A stretch of 64,000 nucleotides of DNA. Source: a virus. Of this stretch, positions 1 to 9,742 are shown one piece after another. The translations under genes and the position numbers were made by a program. The notes beneath the pieces were generated by a model that was given only the letters and a program-made list of their open reading frames with translations, was not told the origin of the DNA and ran no database searches. Location: the IMG/VR virus record IMGVR_UViG_3300013132_000040, positions 1 through 64,000 of that record; one strand, given 5' to 3'. Position 1 is the stretch's first letter. The number at the start of each line of letters is the position of its first letter.

Positions 1-2
1 CT

Positions 3-3000
3 GTAACAAATTACTCTCAGAGTTTCACTACTTATAGAACAGATTGGGACTTTTTATTTGAATACCTAAAATCAGCCAGATTAACCATAGAGGATATGAC
101 AATCGATAAACTCAACGGTTATATGGATGAGAGGATTAAATTCCTTAAATCAAATAAAACAATTAATACAAGTGACGCCGAGCAAGGCGCACGCAATCAA
201 ATTCGTCAAATATGGTTTCAAGCAATGTTTGGCGGGTTTGCTCAGACACCATTTTATAGGAAATATCTAGAAAATTATCAATATAAAAATGGGGCCTTTG
301 TATTAAAAGAGTGGGAAGTTCCTATGGAGGAACTTAATTTTGATAAAAAATCAATTTATATTCAAGGGATTTCAGTTTCTCTTTCTAACAACTTTGCTAA
401 GCATCAAGTCCAAATGCATGATGAACCGACTTATCAACATATAGGTGGCGGCGATAGTAGGCTTGATATAAGTATGGTTGTTTTTGGTGAAGATAATTTA
501 ATACGAATAAGAAGGATGTTTGAAAGAATCGGCGGTTTAGCTCGTCTCGAACATGCTCATGGCGTTTTGGGTTTTCTTGGTATAAAAAATGAGCTTACAG
601 CTTTAGCTGGTATTAAGTATGTAATACCACTAACGTATGAGGTGGACACTATACCCGGATTCCCTCGTGTTTACAATGTTCGTTTATCTTTTATAGATTT
701 TGATGTTTTTCAGCAAAAACGTGAAAGATTATCTTCTGAACAGCAAAATGAGCTTGTTGATCTTTTTGGCAAAAGGAATCCTTTTTTGAGAGTTAAACAG
801 GCGTGGGGAAGATTTAATTGTTACCCCGATTTCCCGCTGTCAATTAAAGATAAAGATACTGGTAAAGTAATAGGTACAATTGATCCGGATTTTTACTTTA
901 GGGCATTTACAACCTATGATGACGATTTAACTTACTGGGGTAGTTTGCCAGACGAAGAAGATGCAACACGATTTAAACTTTCCCCCGATGGTCAGGTAAC
1001 TCAACCTGATGAAAATGATCCTAACTCTAAGGAAAACTTGGATGAAAGTATTTCGCCATTTGGGTTTGATATTAAGAGTGAATATTATTCAAATAAAGAC
1101 AAAAAAGTCGGTAAGTATCCAATGAGGATTACCACCCATATTGGTGTCACTAATGATGCGCAAGATGAGACTGCGGTTGTTGAAATAAGCAACGGCGCTT
1201 CAATTAGAGTTGGTACCCAAAAAGCTGGGGATCCCGAGCCTTTGTTTAGTACGGACGACGGATTAAGGGGCAAGTGGATAGAGGATAATGCTGTAAGTTC
1301 GACTATGACTTCCGAGATTGCTGGCTTAACACCTGGGGCTAAATACCAAAATTGTTATGCCTACAATTCACTTGATCCAAGTGGTCAATTTGAGCTTATT
1401 ATGAACGATGCTAAGTATAGGGATATAAACGGCAGAATGATTAAAGCATTTCCTACCTATATGCTTTGGTTGATAGATGAGGGTGGTCGTTTTGGTGGAG
1501 TAAAGCTTTTTGATAATTTTTACGGTCTTCAATCTGTTGTCGATTTCTCTATCAATAGGTCCGAAGATGTACTCGGCGACACGTTGGTTCTCAGGTTGTC
1601 AAATCTTTATTCAAAACTTTCTACACCTTTTAAGGGATTTGTTAAAAGGCAGGATGGTACTGAAAATCTTGTTTTAGATGACGAAAACGGTAACGCAATA
1701 GAAAGCATTGCTGATATTCCGGAACATTTGATACAAATATATGAAAACATACAGAGTGGAACGCGAGATGATTACGTTGTTGAACTTGAAAGCATAAGGT
1801 TAAAACCTGGTGTTCGCGTACATTTAAGGATGGGTTACGGCGCTAATCCAAATTCATTGGATACCGTATTTAATGGCGTAATAACCCAAGTTCAGGCTGG
1901 GGATATAGTCGAAATTATAGCGCAATCAGATGCTATTGAGTTAAGTCAATATATTAATACGACAAATAAAAAAGGTCATTCAGGAAAAATTGATGGTTCA
2001 ATTGGTACTGGTCTTTATTTGTCTGAGCCAAGAGACCTTATGGTGCGTTTGTTGTCTATGGGTTCGTCTAGGTTTAAGGAGGCGTTTGCGCACGCTACTA
2101 GGGGTCAAGTTTTTTCTGAAAGTAGATTTGGTATTAGACATTTTGGGTCTATACTTTACGAACCACTCAATGATCTTGAGAGACAAAGGCACGCGTTGAG
2201 AGCTCGCGCAGTACAAAATCGCTTGCAGGCTGTTGCTAGTACTTCTTCGATAACAGAAGTAATAACGCCTGGTCTTGGAAACGTTTCAGCTTCTGACGTG
2301 AAAGATATTGCAGATAATAAATCAGATAACTACGCCGATTTAATTGGCGGTGGATTTAGTGGATTTATCGGCAGTGCCGGCATACGTATGCCGTTGATAG
2401 GTTTGATGCAGAGCATGTGGACCAATTTCTTTACTAAAAGAGATTTTGAAATCTTTAAACGTAACATTTATCCGGGCAATGGGACTGGTGTAGCGCAATA
2501 CCTGGGGGGAGATGTGCTCGATGCTGGCCCGATTATGCTTGAGGCAGCTGGTGTTAAAGGGCCTGATTTGTATAATTATATTAGCAATAATCCCGAAAAT
2601 AACATTTTTGCAAATTCACAAAACGGAAACAGTAAAAGCAAAAAAGACACAATAGGACTCTGGTCTGATACGCTTTTGAATCAGTCGTTAGGTGCTAAAA
2701 GAAGGAATTCTTCATCAAGCATTAATAGCTTGGGTCCACTTGGTCCTATGGGCGCTCAAAGTCCCACCAATAATACCGCACCAAATCCTGATGCAGCCGT
2801 TAATAAAACACCTAGGCAAGATGATGGGGATATTGATTTTCCATCTGGTGTAGAATTTTTGATGAACCTTAATCCAGCTAACCCAATGGGTGGTACTCGA
2901 CTTGAGGCTGGTCTTAATCTGGTGAATGGGGTATTCCGCAATAAGGGTCGTATGGCTGACAATCCCATTTTAAGGGCTATGGGATTAGTGCAGGGTGGGG

Positions 3001-6000
3001 AATCTGACGATGATCTTTCCGGTTTTGACGAAGTATCCTTTAGGGCACAAACGTATATGAAAACAGTTTGGGATCTTTTTAGACTTTGTGCCGCTTTACT
3101 CCCCAACTACATTGTTGCTGTTAGGCCGTTTGAGGATAGGTCAACTGTTTTTTATGGTAAGCCGCATTGGCTGTACACTTCAGGTGTCATACCTCTTTCA
3201 ACTGGCGTTCCCAAAAATGATGATAAGCTGAAATATGAAGGGCCAGACGAGGCTTTCCAGAAACTTTTGCGCGAAGCGACAAATAGGGCTAACCCGCTCG
3301 CTGATTATGAAAATCAAATGACATTTTTAAATGATATCAATACGGCAAACCCATTTACCACTAAATCAGGTTTGGACGTCAATGCTGCTCAGTATTCTTC
3401 CCCCAATGCCGTTTCAAAACTTCCCGATACTCAGCTTGGTGCTAAGATCCCCCATAAGAGTGGCAAAGTTAAGTTGGGTAAGCATATTAGCGAAAGTTAC
3501 ATTAAAGTTCCAAGATCTAACGAAGAATTAATACCGATAGTAAAAAAGAAGTTAAGTCAAGAGTATGCTAGTATCGTGGTTGTTGAGCCAACTGGCGAAT
3601 TTAATCCTGATCCAAACTTTGATTATAATAAAAATGAAAAGAACAAACAAAGAAGAGCAGAAATAGAGAAAATTCTTGCTATATTCGACAATAATACTGG
3701 TAACTTAACGACTGGGCGCGTGAGCGATCAGGAAAGATTAAATACTATAAATCGTTATTTGCAGGACCCAAACTATATTAGTGACGAAGAAAAGTACAAA
3801 GACGGTCCAATTAGTAAATATCACGACGAAATCCCCGATCTTCCTGAACAGTATAAATTTAGGAATTGGAAAGATTTTAGAGATTTCAATTTCGCCTTAA
3901 GCTCAGCCGATGAAGAACAATGGTATATTAGAATGCGATGGCCCTACCTGGACTGGCAAACCGTACTTGGTAAAACTTGGGATAATGCAGAAGGCATAGA
4001 GTCTGATTACGATCAGTATGAATCGTATCGAGGCAAAAAAATAGCAGTTGCTAATCCGGCCACGAATATGGTTGTTATTTGTGCGATAGTACAAGACGGG
4101 CCTAATGAAATTGAATATAAGGCCGAAGTTTCACCTGATACATATTTTGTTTTAGGTTTAGATAAATCACCAGAAGCTGAGTGTTATTTTGGTTTTGTAG
4201 ATCAACAAACTAGACTTGGCCCAATGAGTGGTAAGTATGCTTCCGGAATAGATAATTTTGTTTCTGAGACCCCAATACCTACCCCAATTGTTACTCCCCC
4301 TTGGGAGAATGAGCCAGGAAGAGGACCAAGGGATTATCAGGCTTATGTTCAGCCGTTCTACGGTACCGAAAGATTAGTGGAGCAACTATTTCCTCAGGAT
4401 GCCCCTTTTGAATCTGGAAGCGATAGATTCGCTTCGTATCAAAAGCTGTATGAAAGTAATTATTTTATAAATTCATTTCTTTATGGCTGGATGCAGGGTC
4501 ATGCAGACGGCAGGAATGAGTACAAGACTAAAGGACCGCGTCAATCCGGATATTACGGTGCGGGCTCTATGGATAGTGGTCCTAGCGATACAGGTGGCGA
4601 TACAAAACCCGAAGATGCTAAATACGTAGAAAACTATATTTCTGCAATAACTAACCAAATAAAAACAAATCCTACGATAAATGATACACAGTATAAAGTT
4701 GGAATGTATGACATAGTTGGGGAGATAGCTAGAAGGATATACGATGGTAGATACAATGAGAGGCGCGCAAGAGTTGTTTTAAACCAAGAATTTAGAAGTG
4801 ACTATTCGGGATACAAGGATGCAGATGCAATTACTTCGGCGGCAATTCAAACAAAAGAAAGTTTTGACAGAATTAGAAAAACATCTTTCTCTAAAGAATT
4901 TGAACATTTCTCTGAAGATGACGCTGAACAGATTTGGGACGAATTTAGGGCTAGGTGGCATATTAGAAATGATGGTCAATTTAAGGAAGTAAAACAAGCC
5001 GCAGAAGAATTTGTCCTAAAGTACTTAGGCGCTCTTCCCGCAATGACAGATGAACAGCTTGCCGCAACTGTCAAGGATCCATTTTGGATTGATGGTGGTT
5101 CTTCTGATATGAATCTTGACGTCGAAAAAAATCCTATAGACAAAATTCTTTACAGTACTAATATGACTAAGATTGTAAACAATTTCAAAATGCTACTTTG
5201 GAGGCTCCCATTTGCAAGGGCCTGGTTGGTAATTACCAGTACCCGAAACACTGGTAGCACAGCCTATACGGCGGCCGGTGCTGCTGTTACTGCATTTAAT
5301 ACCGCTACGTCGGGTAACGTTTTGACATCAGCAGCACAGGGGTTCGGAGCCGAACAGGTGTTGAAAGCGTTAGGGCCAGCTGATGAATTTGATTTTGGGC
5401 AAAGTGAAGTTACAAGGCTTTGGCGCTGGTACCTTGGTGTCAATAAGGATGGAGAGACTGCTGACAAGGCCAACTTTAGCCCAGATGGCGTTAAATACCT
5501 GACGGAAGCCGCGGCATTAAAGGATGATTTTGTAGCCTTAACTTCCCCATTGGAAGTGCAAAATGGTACTTACTCCGACATTTTTAAGCATAGCAAGATA
5601 GTGAAAGATTTTGTAAGTGCATTAGGTCGCTACAACAGGGTTGGCGCCAAGAGTAAAACCGATATCGAAAGAACAGTAGACAAAATTAAAGATTCATGGG
5701 ATCAAACAATTGGTAGATTCTTTGGCTTAGTCGGAGATGCCCTTACTGGTGTTGTGGGTATGTTTAGGATGTCTTTAATGGAAATGGGCTACGGCATGGG
5801 CATGCTTGGCGCCATGCAGCAGCAGGCTAATATATTAAATCGCGCCTTTAATGATTCCATTTACTACGCAATTGGTGAACCCGGTTCTGCTATATGGTTG
5901 GCTGACAATCCTTTTACAAGGGAGTATGGTGAGCCTGTAATAGAAATTCGGGAGCCATTCCAAAGGTTTCACTATTTAAATTCTTTCCAAGACATCATTG

Positions 6001-7847
6001 ACAATGGTATACAAGAAAAATTAGACAACGTACCTACAGTGATAACTGCCAGTTCCGATGGGAAGTATCCGGTTACTGTCTATTTTGACAAAGGTGCTTC
6101 CCCAGAAAAGCAGTTTGAAATAGGCGTAGAAACTGGACTCTTTTGGGACAACGCAAGGGGTAGTGGGTTTTTTGGATTCCTACACCCATTACTTCATCCA
6201 ATCGAAACTCTAAGGGGAATGTCTAAGAGCGCAACTGGTTCTTCTGATGAGATTCTTTCCAGGAGGGTTGGCCTTTCGTACTTAAAGGAAGGCCTAAAAG
6301 ACATTTATGGTGGGGAACTTGTTATTATTGGAAGGGCAGATATAAGACCACATGATTTGGTTTACCTAGCAGATACTTACGAAAGAATGTACGGAATTTT
6401 TGAAGTGGAGGCGGTTACTCATCACTTGACCAGTGATACAGGTTTTGTCACTTCAATTACTCCCAATGCGGTTGTAACAATCAACGATCCAGCTAGATGG
6501 ACTTTTCAGTCGTGGGTTTGGGGGATGTTTGGTGTTCAAGATACCCGTAATCATGTTCGACACCTCATGTCAGTGACTGCAGATAAAAGTTCTGAAGCAT
6601 ATAATTCTACACTTGCATTTATGCGCGAAAATAACGAAATCGACATGACTGCTTTGGCTGAATCTATACAAGATTCAATTCGTGGTAGTGTTCAATTTAC
6701 GGGCGGTAATAGTGCACTATTAAGGGATATATCCACTCACGCGGCCACAGGCTACATGCGGCCTGCAAGTGATAAGTTCAGGCCACAAATGAATCAATCT
6801 GAACAAACAATGGCTCAAGTTTCAAGAATATTTAATAACCCGGCAACTTCAGCACTTAGTTCTATACCAATTATAGGGTCAGGCCTAGTTGATATTGCGT
6901 GGAGTGGATGGGAGTGGGTTCGTGATAACCTGCTGGATCAACACGGTTGCTATATTCAATATTTAACTAAAAATGGACAACCAATGGACGCAGGATTGAG
7001 TTTTAACCAGGGGGTGGCTGTTGGGCACCATCATACCGTCAACATACTTCCAGGTATACTTAATGTCGAAACAAAAATTACGCAAAATGGAAATAGAAGA
7101 ATTACCGCAAATGATTTAATGGCAGAATTGGGTTGGCAAGAAATTGAAATATCAAGTGTGCAAAGGCAGGTGAGCTGGTGGAATAATTACTGGAACGCCA
7201 AAGTTCTAGAGCTGGCTGGCCGTGGTCCAGATCCCGTTGCCATTTCGCCCCCGAATGCATATCTTGCAATGGTTTTGACCGTTGGTGTAGAAGATGATCA
7301 AAAAGCAGAAGGTGTTATTGATGGCGATACTATAAAAGTTCAAAAGCTCGACGCAAACGGTAAAGCTTCGGGTGAAATAATTACTGTTCGTTTAGCCGGG
7401 GTTAATGCCGCGGAATTAGAGTTTAAGATAGACCTGCAAAGAAATGATCTTTCGGATAAAGGCTATTTAGCGCGTCAGTATCTTGAAAAGCGATTGGTAT
7501 TTGATCCAATTTCAAATGGGTTTCAGCCTATTGTTGCGATTAGGGAGTCCGTGGGTTCCGGCGATAGTCCAAGAAGTTCTACCGACCAATACGGAAGAAC
7601 ACTTGGCGTCGTTTTCCATAATGTTAGTGGCACAGTTTCCAATTCTGAAGATCGAGCAAAAAAGCTTTTGGAGCATGCTACTGCATGGCCGTTGATATCT
7701 TGGGATACCTTTACTGCGGAAGGTTTACCCTATACTGCCAATTGGGAGATGATCGTTACGGGGTTTGCTTATACGGATATGGGTGGAGTTCGCAAAAACG
7801 ATCCGGATAGAGGATACAGTTCCGGTAGGTATACTGGAGGTAATTAA
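3..7847 (+). CDS. Giant baseplate hub/tail protein with C-terminal nuclease-like domain (5' partial)
   Basis: The frame is open from the left edge, so the gene starts upstream. The first internal ATG (96) has no ribosome site and the codons before it read as normal protein. About 2,600 residues are visible, mostly unrecognisable. Counting from 96, residues ~2,063-2,122 resemble the gpD/gp27 family of tail hubs, with 'RADIRPHDLVYL' followed by 'YGIFEVEAVTHHL'. The last ~180 residues resemble staphylococcal/thermonuclease domains: 'VIDGDTIKV', 'RLAGVNAAE' and 'YGRTLGVVF' match the DGDT, RLxGIDxPE and YGR motifs, but the Asp of the second motif is Asn. Known family role: the hub sits at the centre of a contractile-tail baseplate. 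The genes downstream are baseplate genes and the next start overlaps this stop. I infer a hub whose tail end may carry or have carried nuclease activity. The hub call is moderate; the nuclease-fold call is firmer. Confidence 0.8.
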   Translation, partial: VTNYSQSFTTYRTDWDFLFEYLKSARLTIEDMTIDKLNGYMDERIKFLKSNKTINTSDAEQGARNQIRQIWFQAMFGGFAQTPFYRKYLENYQYKNGAFVLKEWEVPMEELNFDKKSIYIQGISVSLSNNFAKHQVQMHDEPTYQHIGGGDSRLDISMVVFGEDNLIRIRRMFERIGGLARLEHAHGVLGFLGIKNELTALAGIKYVIPLTYEVDTIPGFPRVYNVRLSFIDFDVFQQKRERLSSEQQNELVDLFGKRNPFLRVKQAWGRFNCYPDFPLSIKDKDTGKVIGTIDPDFYFRAFTTYDDDLTYWGSLPDEEDATRFKLSPDGQVTQPDENDPNSKENLDESISPFGFDIKSEYYSNKDKKVGKYPMRITTHIGVTNDAQDETAVVEISNGASIRVGTQKAGDPEPLFSTDDGLRGKWIEDNAVSSTMTSEIAGLTPGAKYQNCYAYNSLDPSGQFELIMNDAKYRDINGRMIKAFPTYMLWLIDEGGRFGGVKLFDNFYGLQSVVDFSINRSEDVLGDTLVLRLSNLYSKLSTPFKGFVKRQDGTENLVLDDENGNAIESIADIPEHLIQIYENIQSGTRDDYVVELESIRLKPGVRVHLRMGYGANPNSLDTVFNGVITQVQAGDIVEIIAQSDAIELSQYINTTNKKGHSGKIDGSIGTGLYLSEPRDLMVRLLSMGSSRFKEAFAHATRGQVFSESRFGIRHFGSILYEPLNDLERQRHALRARAVQNRLQAVASTSSITEVITPGLGNVSASDVKDIADNKSDNYADLIGGGFSGFIGSAGIRMPLIGLMQSMWTNFFTKRDFEIFKRNIYPGNGTGVAQYLGGDVLDAGPIMLEAAGVKGPDLYNYISNNPENNIFANSQNGNSKSKKDTIGLWSDTLLNQSLGAKRRNSSSSINSLGPLGPMGAQSPTNNTAPNPDAAVNKTPRQDDGDIDFPSGVEFLMNLNPANPMGGTRLEAGLNLVNGVFRNKGRMADNPILRAMGLVQGGESDDDLSGFDEVSFRAQTYMKTVWDLFRLCAALLPNYIVAVRPFEDRSTVFYGKPHWLYTSGVIPLSTGVPKNDDKLKYEGPDEAFQKLLREATNRANPLADYENQMTFLNDINTANPFTTKSGLDVNAAQYSSPNAVSKLPDTQLGAKIPHKSGKVKLGKHISESYIKVPRSNEELIPIVKKKLSQEYASIVVVEPTGEFNPDPNFDYNKNEKNKQRRAEIEKILAIFDNNTGNLTTGRVSDQERLNTINRYLQDPNYISDEEKYKDGPISKYHDEIPDLPEQYKFRNWKDFRDFNFALSSADEEQWYIRMRWPYLDWQTVLGKTWDNAEGIESDYDQYESYRGKKIAVANPATNMVVICAIVQDGPNEIEYKAEVSPDTYFVLGLDKSPEAECYFGFVDQQTRLGPMSGKYASGIDNFVSETPIPTPIVTPPWENEPGRGPRDYQAYVQPFYGTERLVEQLFPQDAPFESGSDRFASYQKLYESNYFINSFLYGWMQGHADGRNEYKTKGPRQSGYYGAGSMDSGPSDTGGDTKPEDAKYVENYISAITNQIKTNPTINDTQYKVGMYDIVGEIARRIYDGRYNERRARVVLNQEFRSDYSGYKDADAITSAAIQTKESFDRIRKTSFSKEFEHFSEDDAEQIWDEFRARWHIRNDGQFKEVKQAAEEFVLKYLGALPAMTDEQLAATVKDPFWIDGGSSDMNLDVEKNPIDKILYSTNMTKIVNNFKMLLWRLPFARAWLVITSTRNTGSTAYTAAGAAVTAFNTATSGNVLTSAAQGFGAEQVLKALGPADEFDFGQSEVTRLWRWYLGVNKDGETADKANFSPDGVKYLTEAAALKDDFVALTSPLEVQNGTYSDIFKHSKIVKDFVSALGRYNRVGAKSKTDIERTVDKIKDSWDQTIGRFFGLVGDALTGVVGMFRMSLMEMGYGMGMLGAMQQQANILNRAFNDSIYYAIGEPGSAIWLADNPFTREYGEPVIEIREPFQRFHYLNSFQDIIDNGIQEKLDNVPTVITASSDGKYPVTVYFDKGASPEKQFEIGVETGLFWDNARGSGFFGFLHPLLHPIETLRGMSKSATGSSDEILSRRVGLSYLKEGLKDIYGGELVIIGRADIRPHDLVYLADTYERMYGIFEVEAVTHHLTSDTGFVTSITPNAVVTINDPARWTFQSWVWGMFGVQDTRNHVRHLMSVTADKSSEAYNSTLAFMRENNEIDMTALAESIQDSIRGSVQFTGGNSALLRDISTHAATGYMRPASDKFRPQMNQSEQTMAQVSRIFNNPATSALSSIPIIGSGLVDIAWSGWEWVRDNLLDQHGCYIQYLTKNGQPMDAGLSFNQGVAVGHHHTVNILPGILNVETKITQNGNRRITANDLMAELGWQEIEISSVQRQVSWWNNYWNAKVLELAGRGPDPVAISPPNAYLAMVLTVGVEDDQKAEGVIDGDTIKVQKLDANGKASGEIITVRLAGVNAAELEFKIDLQRNDLSDKGYLARQYLEKRLVFDPISNGFQPIVAIRESVGSGDSPRSSTDQYGRTLGVVFHNVSGTVSNSEDRAKKLLEHATAWPLISWDTFTAEGLPYTANWEMIVTGFAYTDMGGVRKNDPDRGYSSGRYTGGN

Positions 7848-8809
7848 TGTCTCATTTTGAGTTAAAAATTTCTGATATGCAAAGTGATAGTTCTATATTT
7901 AAGTCTTTGATATCGTCAATGCCTAATTACTCGCCGACTGGTCAAAAAATTGCGCTGAAAACAAGTGACTCACAGTTGCCAGCAAATGAAAGAAAAAAAT
8001 CTTTAACCACTTTTAATGTGTCAGATATATTACAAGGCACTGCAATGTTTAAGCCTTCTGGTTTGGTTTATAATTCTTTTAATGAAGTTTTATCTAAAAG
8101 CCTTGGCCAGGCAAGAAACGCCGCGGTAAATGGAAAACCTATAGGTTTTAGTAAAGCCCAAGTTGGTTTGATGGGTTACGACACTTCGTCTGTTCAGAGT
8201 TTTGATATTGCACTTGGTGCCTCGCAACTTGCCTCTTCGGCCTCTTCAGCGGGTACTGGTGGTGCATCCGCTGGTGGCGCTTTGCCCACTCAAGAGGGTA
8301 ATCCTCCCGCGGGTATACCTAGGGGACCATTCAAGCCCAGTATAAAGCGTTACAATAATCGCGAATGGATTCAAAATACTGGCGTTCAAGAAATACTTTT
8401 GACTGGACAGCAAATAATCGAATTGTTGTTAGCGGCAGGTTGCGATTTAAATGGCGCAGTGTTTATGTGGGCACTATGCAAAAGAGAAAGTAGTTTTCAT
8501 TGCAATCGTGCAGGGGTGAATGACAATGGAAGCACGGATGCTGGTTTGTGGCAAATTAACAATGGAATGAAAAAGGGTACTAATGGAGAACTTTACCAGG
8601 AATTTGATGGGTGGAGAGGCAATAGTATAGAGCAAATGTGCGATCCATGGGTTAATGTGTCTTTTGCTATGAGAATGTCTGGTAATGGCACTAGGTTCGT
8701 GCCATGGCAAACTACCGGTAACTACTCTACGCCAGACGATAGTCATTTACGTGGCGTTAATATAGAAGAGGCAAGAAACTTTTTCCTTGAAAATGGTTAT
8801 AGAGTATAA
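7847..8809 (+). CDS. Tail-associated lytic transglycosylase/lysozyme-like protein
   Basis: A 320-residue protein in two parts. Residues 1-~130 form a domain shared with the next two genes; common landmarks are 'NY-PTG', 'LTT..V.DILQ', 'FK' and 'QFNE/SFNE'. Residues ~180-310 look like a lysozyme-type SLT transglycosylase: 'CKRESSFHCNR' supplies the likely catalytic Glu, followed by 'DAGLWQINN', the GLWQI-type motif. The family cleaves the glycan strand of peptidoglycan. A low-complexity Ser/Ala/Gly linker (~125-145) joins the parts. No signal peptide is seen, and the position directly after the hub points to a virion-borne enzyme that opens the cell wall at infection rather than an endolysin. 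The start codon overlaps the preceding stop (TAATG) and the stop overlaps the next start, so translation is probably coupled. Confidence 0.85.
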   Translation: MSHFELKISDMQSDSSIFKSLISSMPNYSPTGQKIALKTSDSQLPANERKKSLTTFNVSDILQGTAMFKPSGLVYNSFNEVLSKSLGQARNAAVNGKPIGFSKAQVGLMGYDTSSVQSFDIALGASQLASSASSAGTGGASAGGALPTQEGNPPAGIPRGPFKPSIKRYNNREWIQNTGVQEILLTGQQIIELLLAAGCDLNGAVFMWALCKRESSFHCNRAGVNDNGSTDAGLWQINNGMKKGTNGELYQEFDGWRGNSIEQMCDPWVNVSFAMRMSGNGTRFVPWQTTGNYSTPDDSHLRGVNIEEARNFFLENGYRV

Positions 8810-9732
8810 TGGCTTATTTTGATTTTACTATAAATAATTTCAAAAATAATGAAACTGTAGCTAAAGCCTTTATCGAGTCTGCAAAAAATTACGATCCAAC
8901 TGGTATTTTAAAGCCGTTACGGACATCGGCATCTTTAGAGCCCGGTAAAAAAAGTTTGACAACATGGAATGTTGCAGACATATTGCAGAATAATCTGACT
9001 TTTAAGCCGCAAGGTTTAGCTTATACCCAATTTAATGAGCAATCTTCTGTTGCGGCACAAAAAGCCTATAGCCTGCAAATAAATCAAAAAACTGTTGTTT
9101 CAAATGGAACTCGCTATCTTGCCTCTTATGATGTAAACGCTTCTTCTAAATACGTTGTAGATTTGGCTATTGGAGGCACATTTGCTTCACTTGGTACCCA
9201 AAATTCTTCACTAACATCCTCTGGTCGACCAGCACCTCCTTCAAGCGGTTTTATTTTAACCGGGGATTATAGGTTTCCCACGCATAAGACTCATTACGCG
9301 AATCCAGACGGTACACCAAAGGAGGATAGTGGTACAAAGGCGATGGATATTGGCCACTTTGATGGTGCACCAGTTTTTTCTCCTTGGGATGGCAGGGTTG
9401 CTTATATAGGTTATCCGGAGGGTGGGTTGGTTAAATCTGGTGCGACTAAAGATGTTTCTGGCGGGAACGCTATAGTTATAGTCGGCGATAATGGCTGGTC
9501 TATATACATGTGTCATTTTAATAATCCACCACTTGTTGATGTTGGGAGTCGCGTTTCTAAGGGTCAGAATATTGCACATGTAGGCGCGACAGGTCGTGCT
9601 AGTGGCCCCCATGTGCATGTGGCTGTTGCTAACTCCACTAATTTTGACGCCGTTTGGAAAGATCCTATTGATTATTTGTGGGATTTTATGAAAAGCCTCG
9701 AAACGCAAGCAAATGAAAAAAATGTTAATTAA
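8809..9732 (+). CDS. Tail-associated M23-type endopeptidase, variant zinc site
   Basis: A 307-residue protein with the same ~130-residue N-terminal domain as its two neighbours and a C-terminal M23/LytM-like domain (residues ~155-295). Visible M23 landmarks are 'AMDIGHFDGAPVFSPWDG', 'GNAIVIVGDNGW' and the C-terminal HxH in 'GPHVHVAV'. M23 enzymes cut peptide cross-links of peptidoglycan using a zinc held by HxxxD and HxH. Here the residue four before the Asp is Thr, not His; the nearest upstream His is 18 residues before the Asp. The domain may therefore use another ligand or be inactive. It starts on the stop of the previous gene. Its place in a set of three with exchanged catalytic domains suggests a baseplate-attached cell-wall enzyme. 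Fold call is strong; activity is uncertain. Confidence 0.85.
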   Translation: MAYFDFTINNFKNNETVAKAFIESAKNYDPTGILKPLRTSASLEPGKKSLTTWNVADILQNNLTFKPQGLAYTQFNEQSSVAAQKAYSLQINQKTVVSNGTRYLASYDVNASSKYVVDLAIGGTFASLGTQNSSLTSSGRPAPPSSGFILTGDYRFPTHKTHYANPDGTPKEDSGTKAMDIGHFDGAPVFSPWDGRVAYIGYPEGGLVKSGATKDVSGGNAIVIVGDNGWSIYMCHFNNPPLVDVGSRVSKGQNIAHVGATGRASGPHVHVAVANSTNFDAVWKDPIDYLWDFMKSLETQANEKNVN

Positions 9733-9742
9733 GGGTTTATAA

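Noticed and set aside
82-98. A 17-base sequence (TAACCATAGAGGATATG) also found at 34,334-34,350
   Set aside because: One copy is inside the hub coding sequence and the other in a gap; a single 17-base match is only mildly unlikely in 64 kb and no third copy was noticed, so I do not call it a repeat or attachment site.
9256-9708. A 150-codon open frame on the minus strand opposite the M23 gene
   Set aside because: It is fully inside a well-supported plus-strand gene, has a composition of a frame shadow (many Ile, Thr, Arg, Cys) and no ribosome site.
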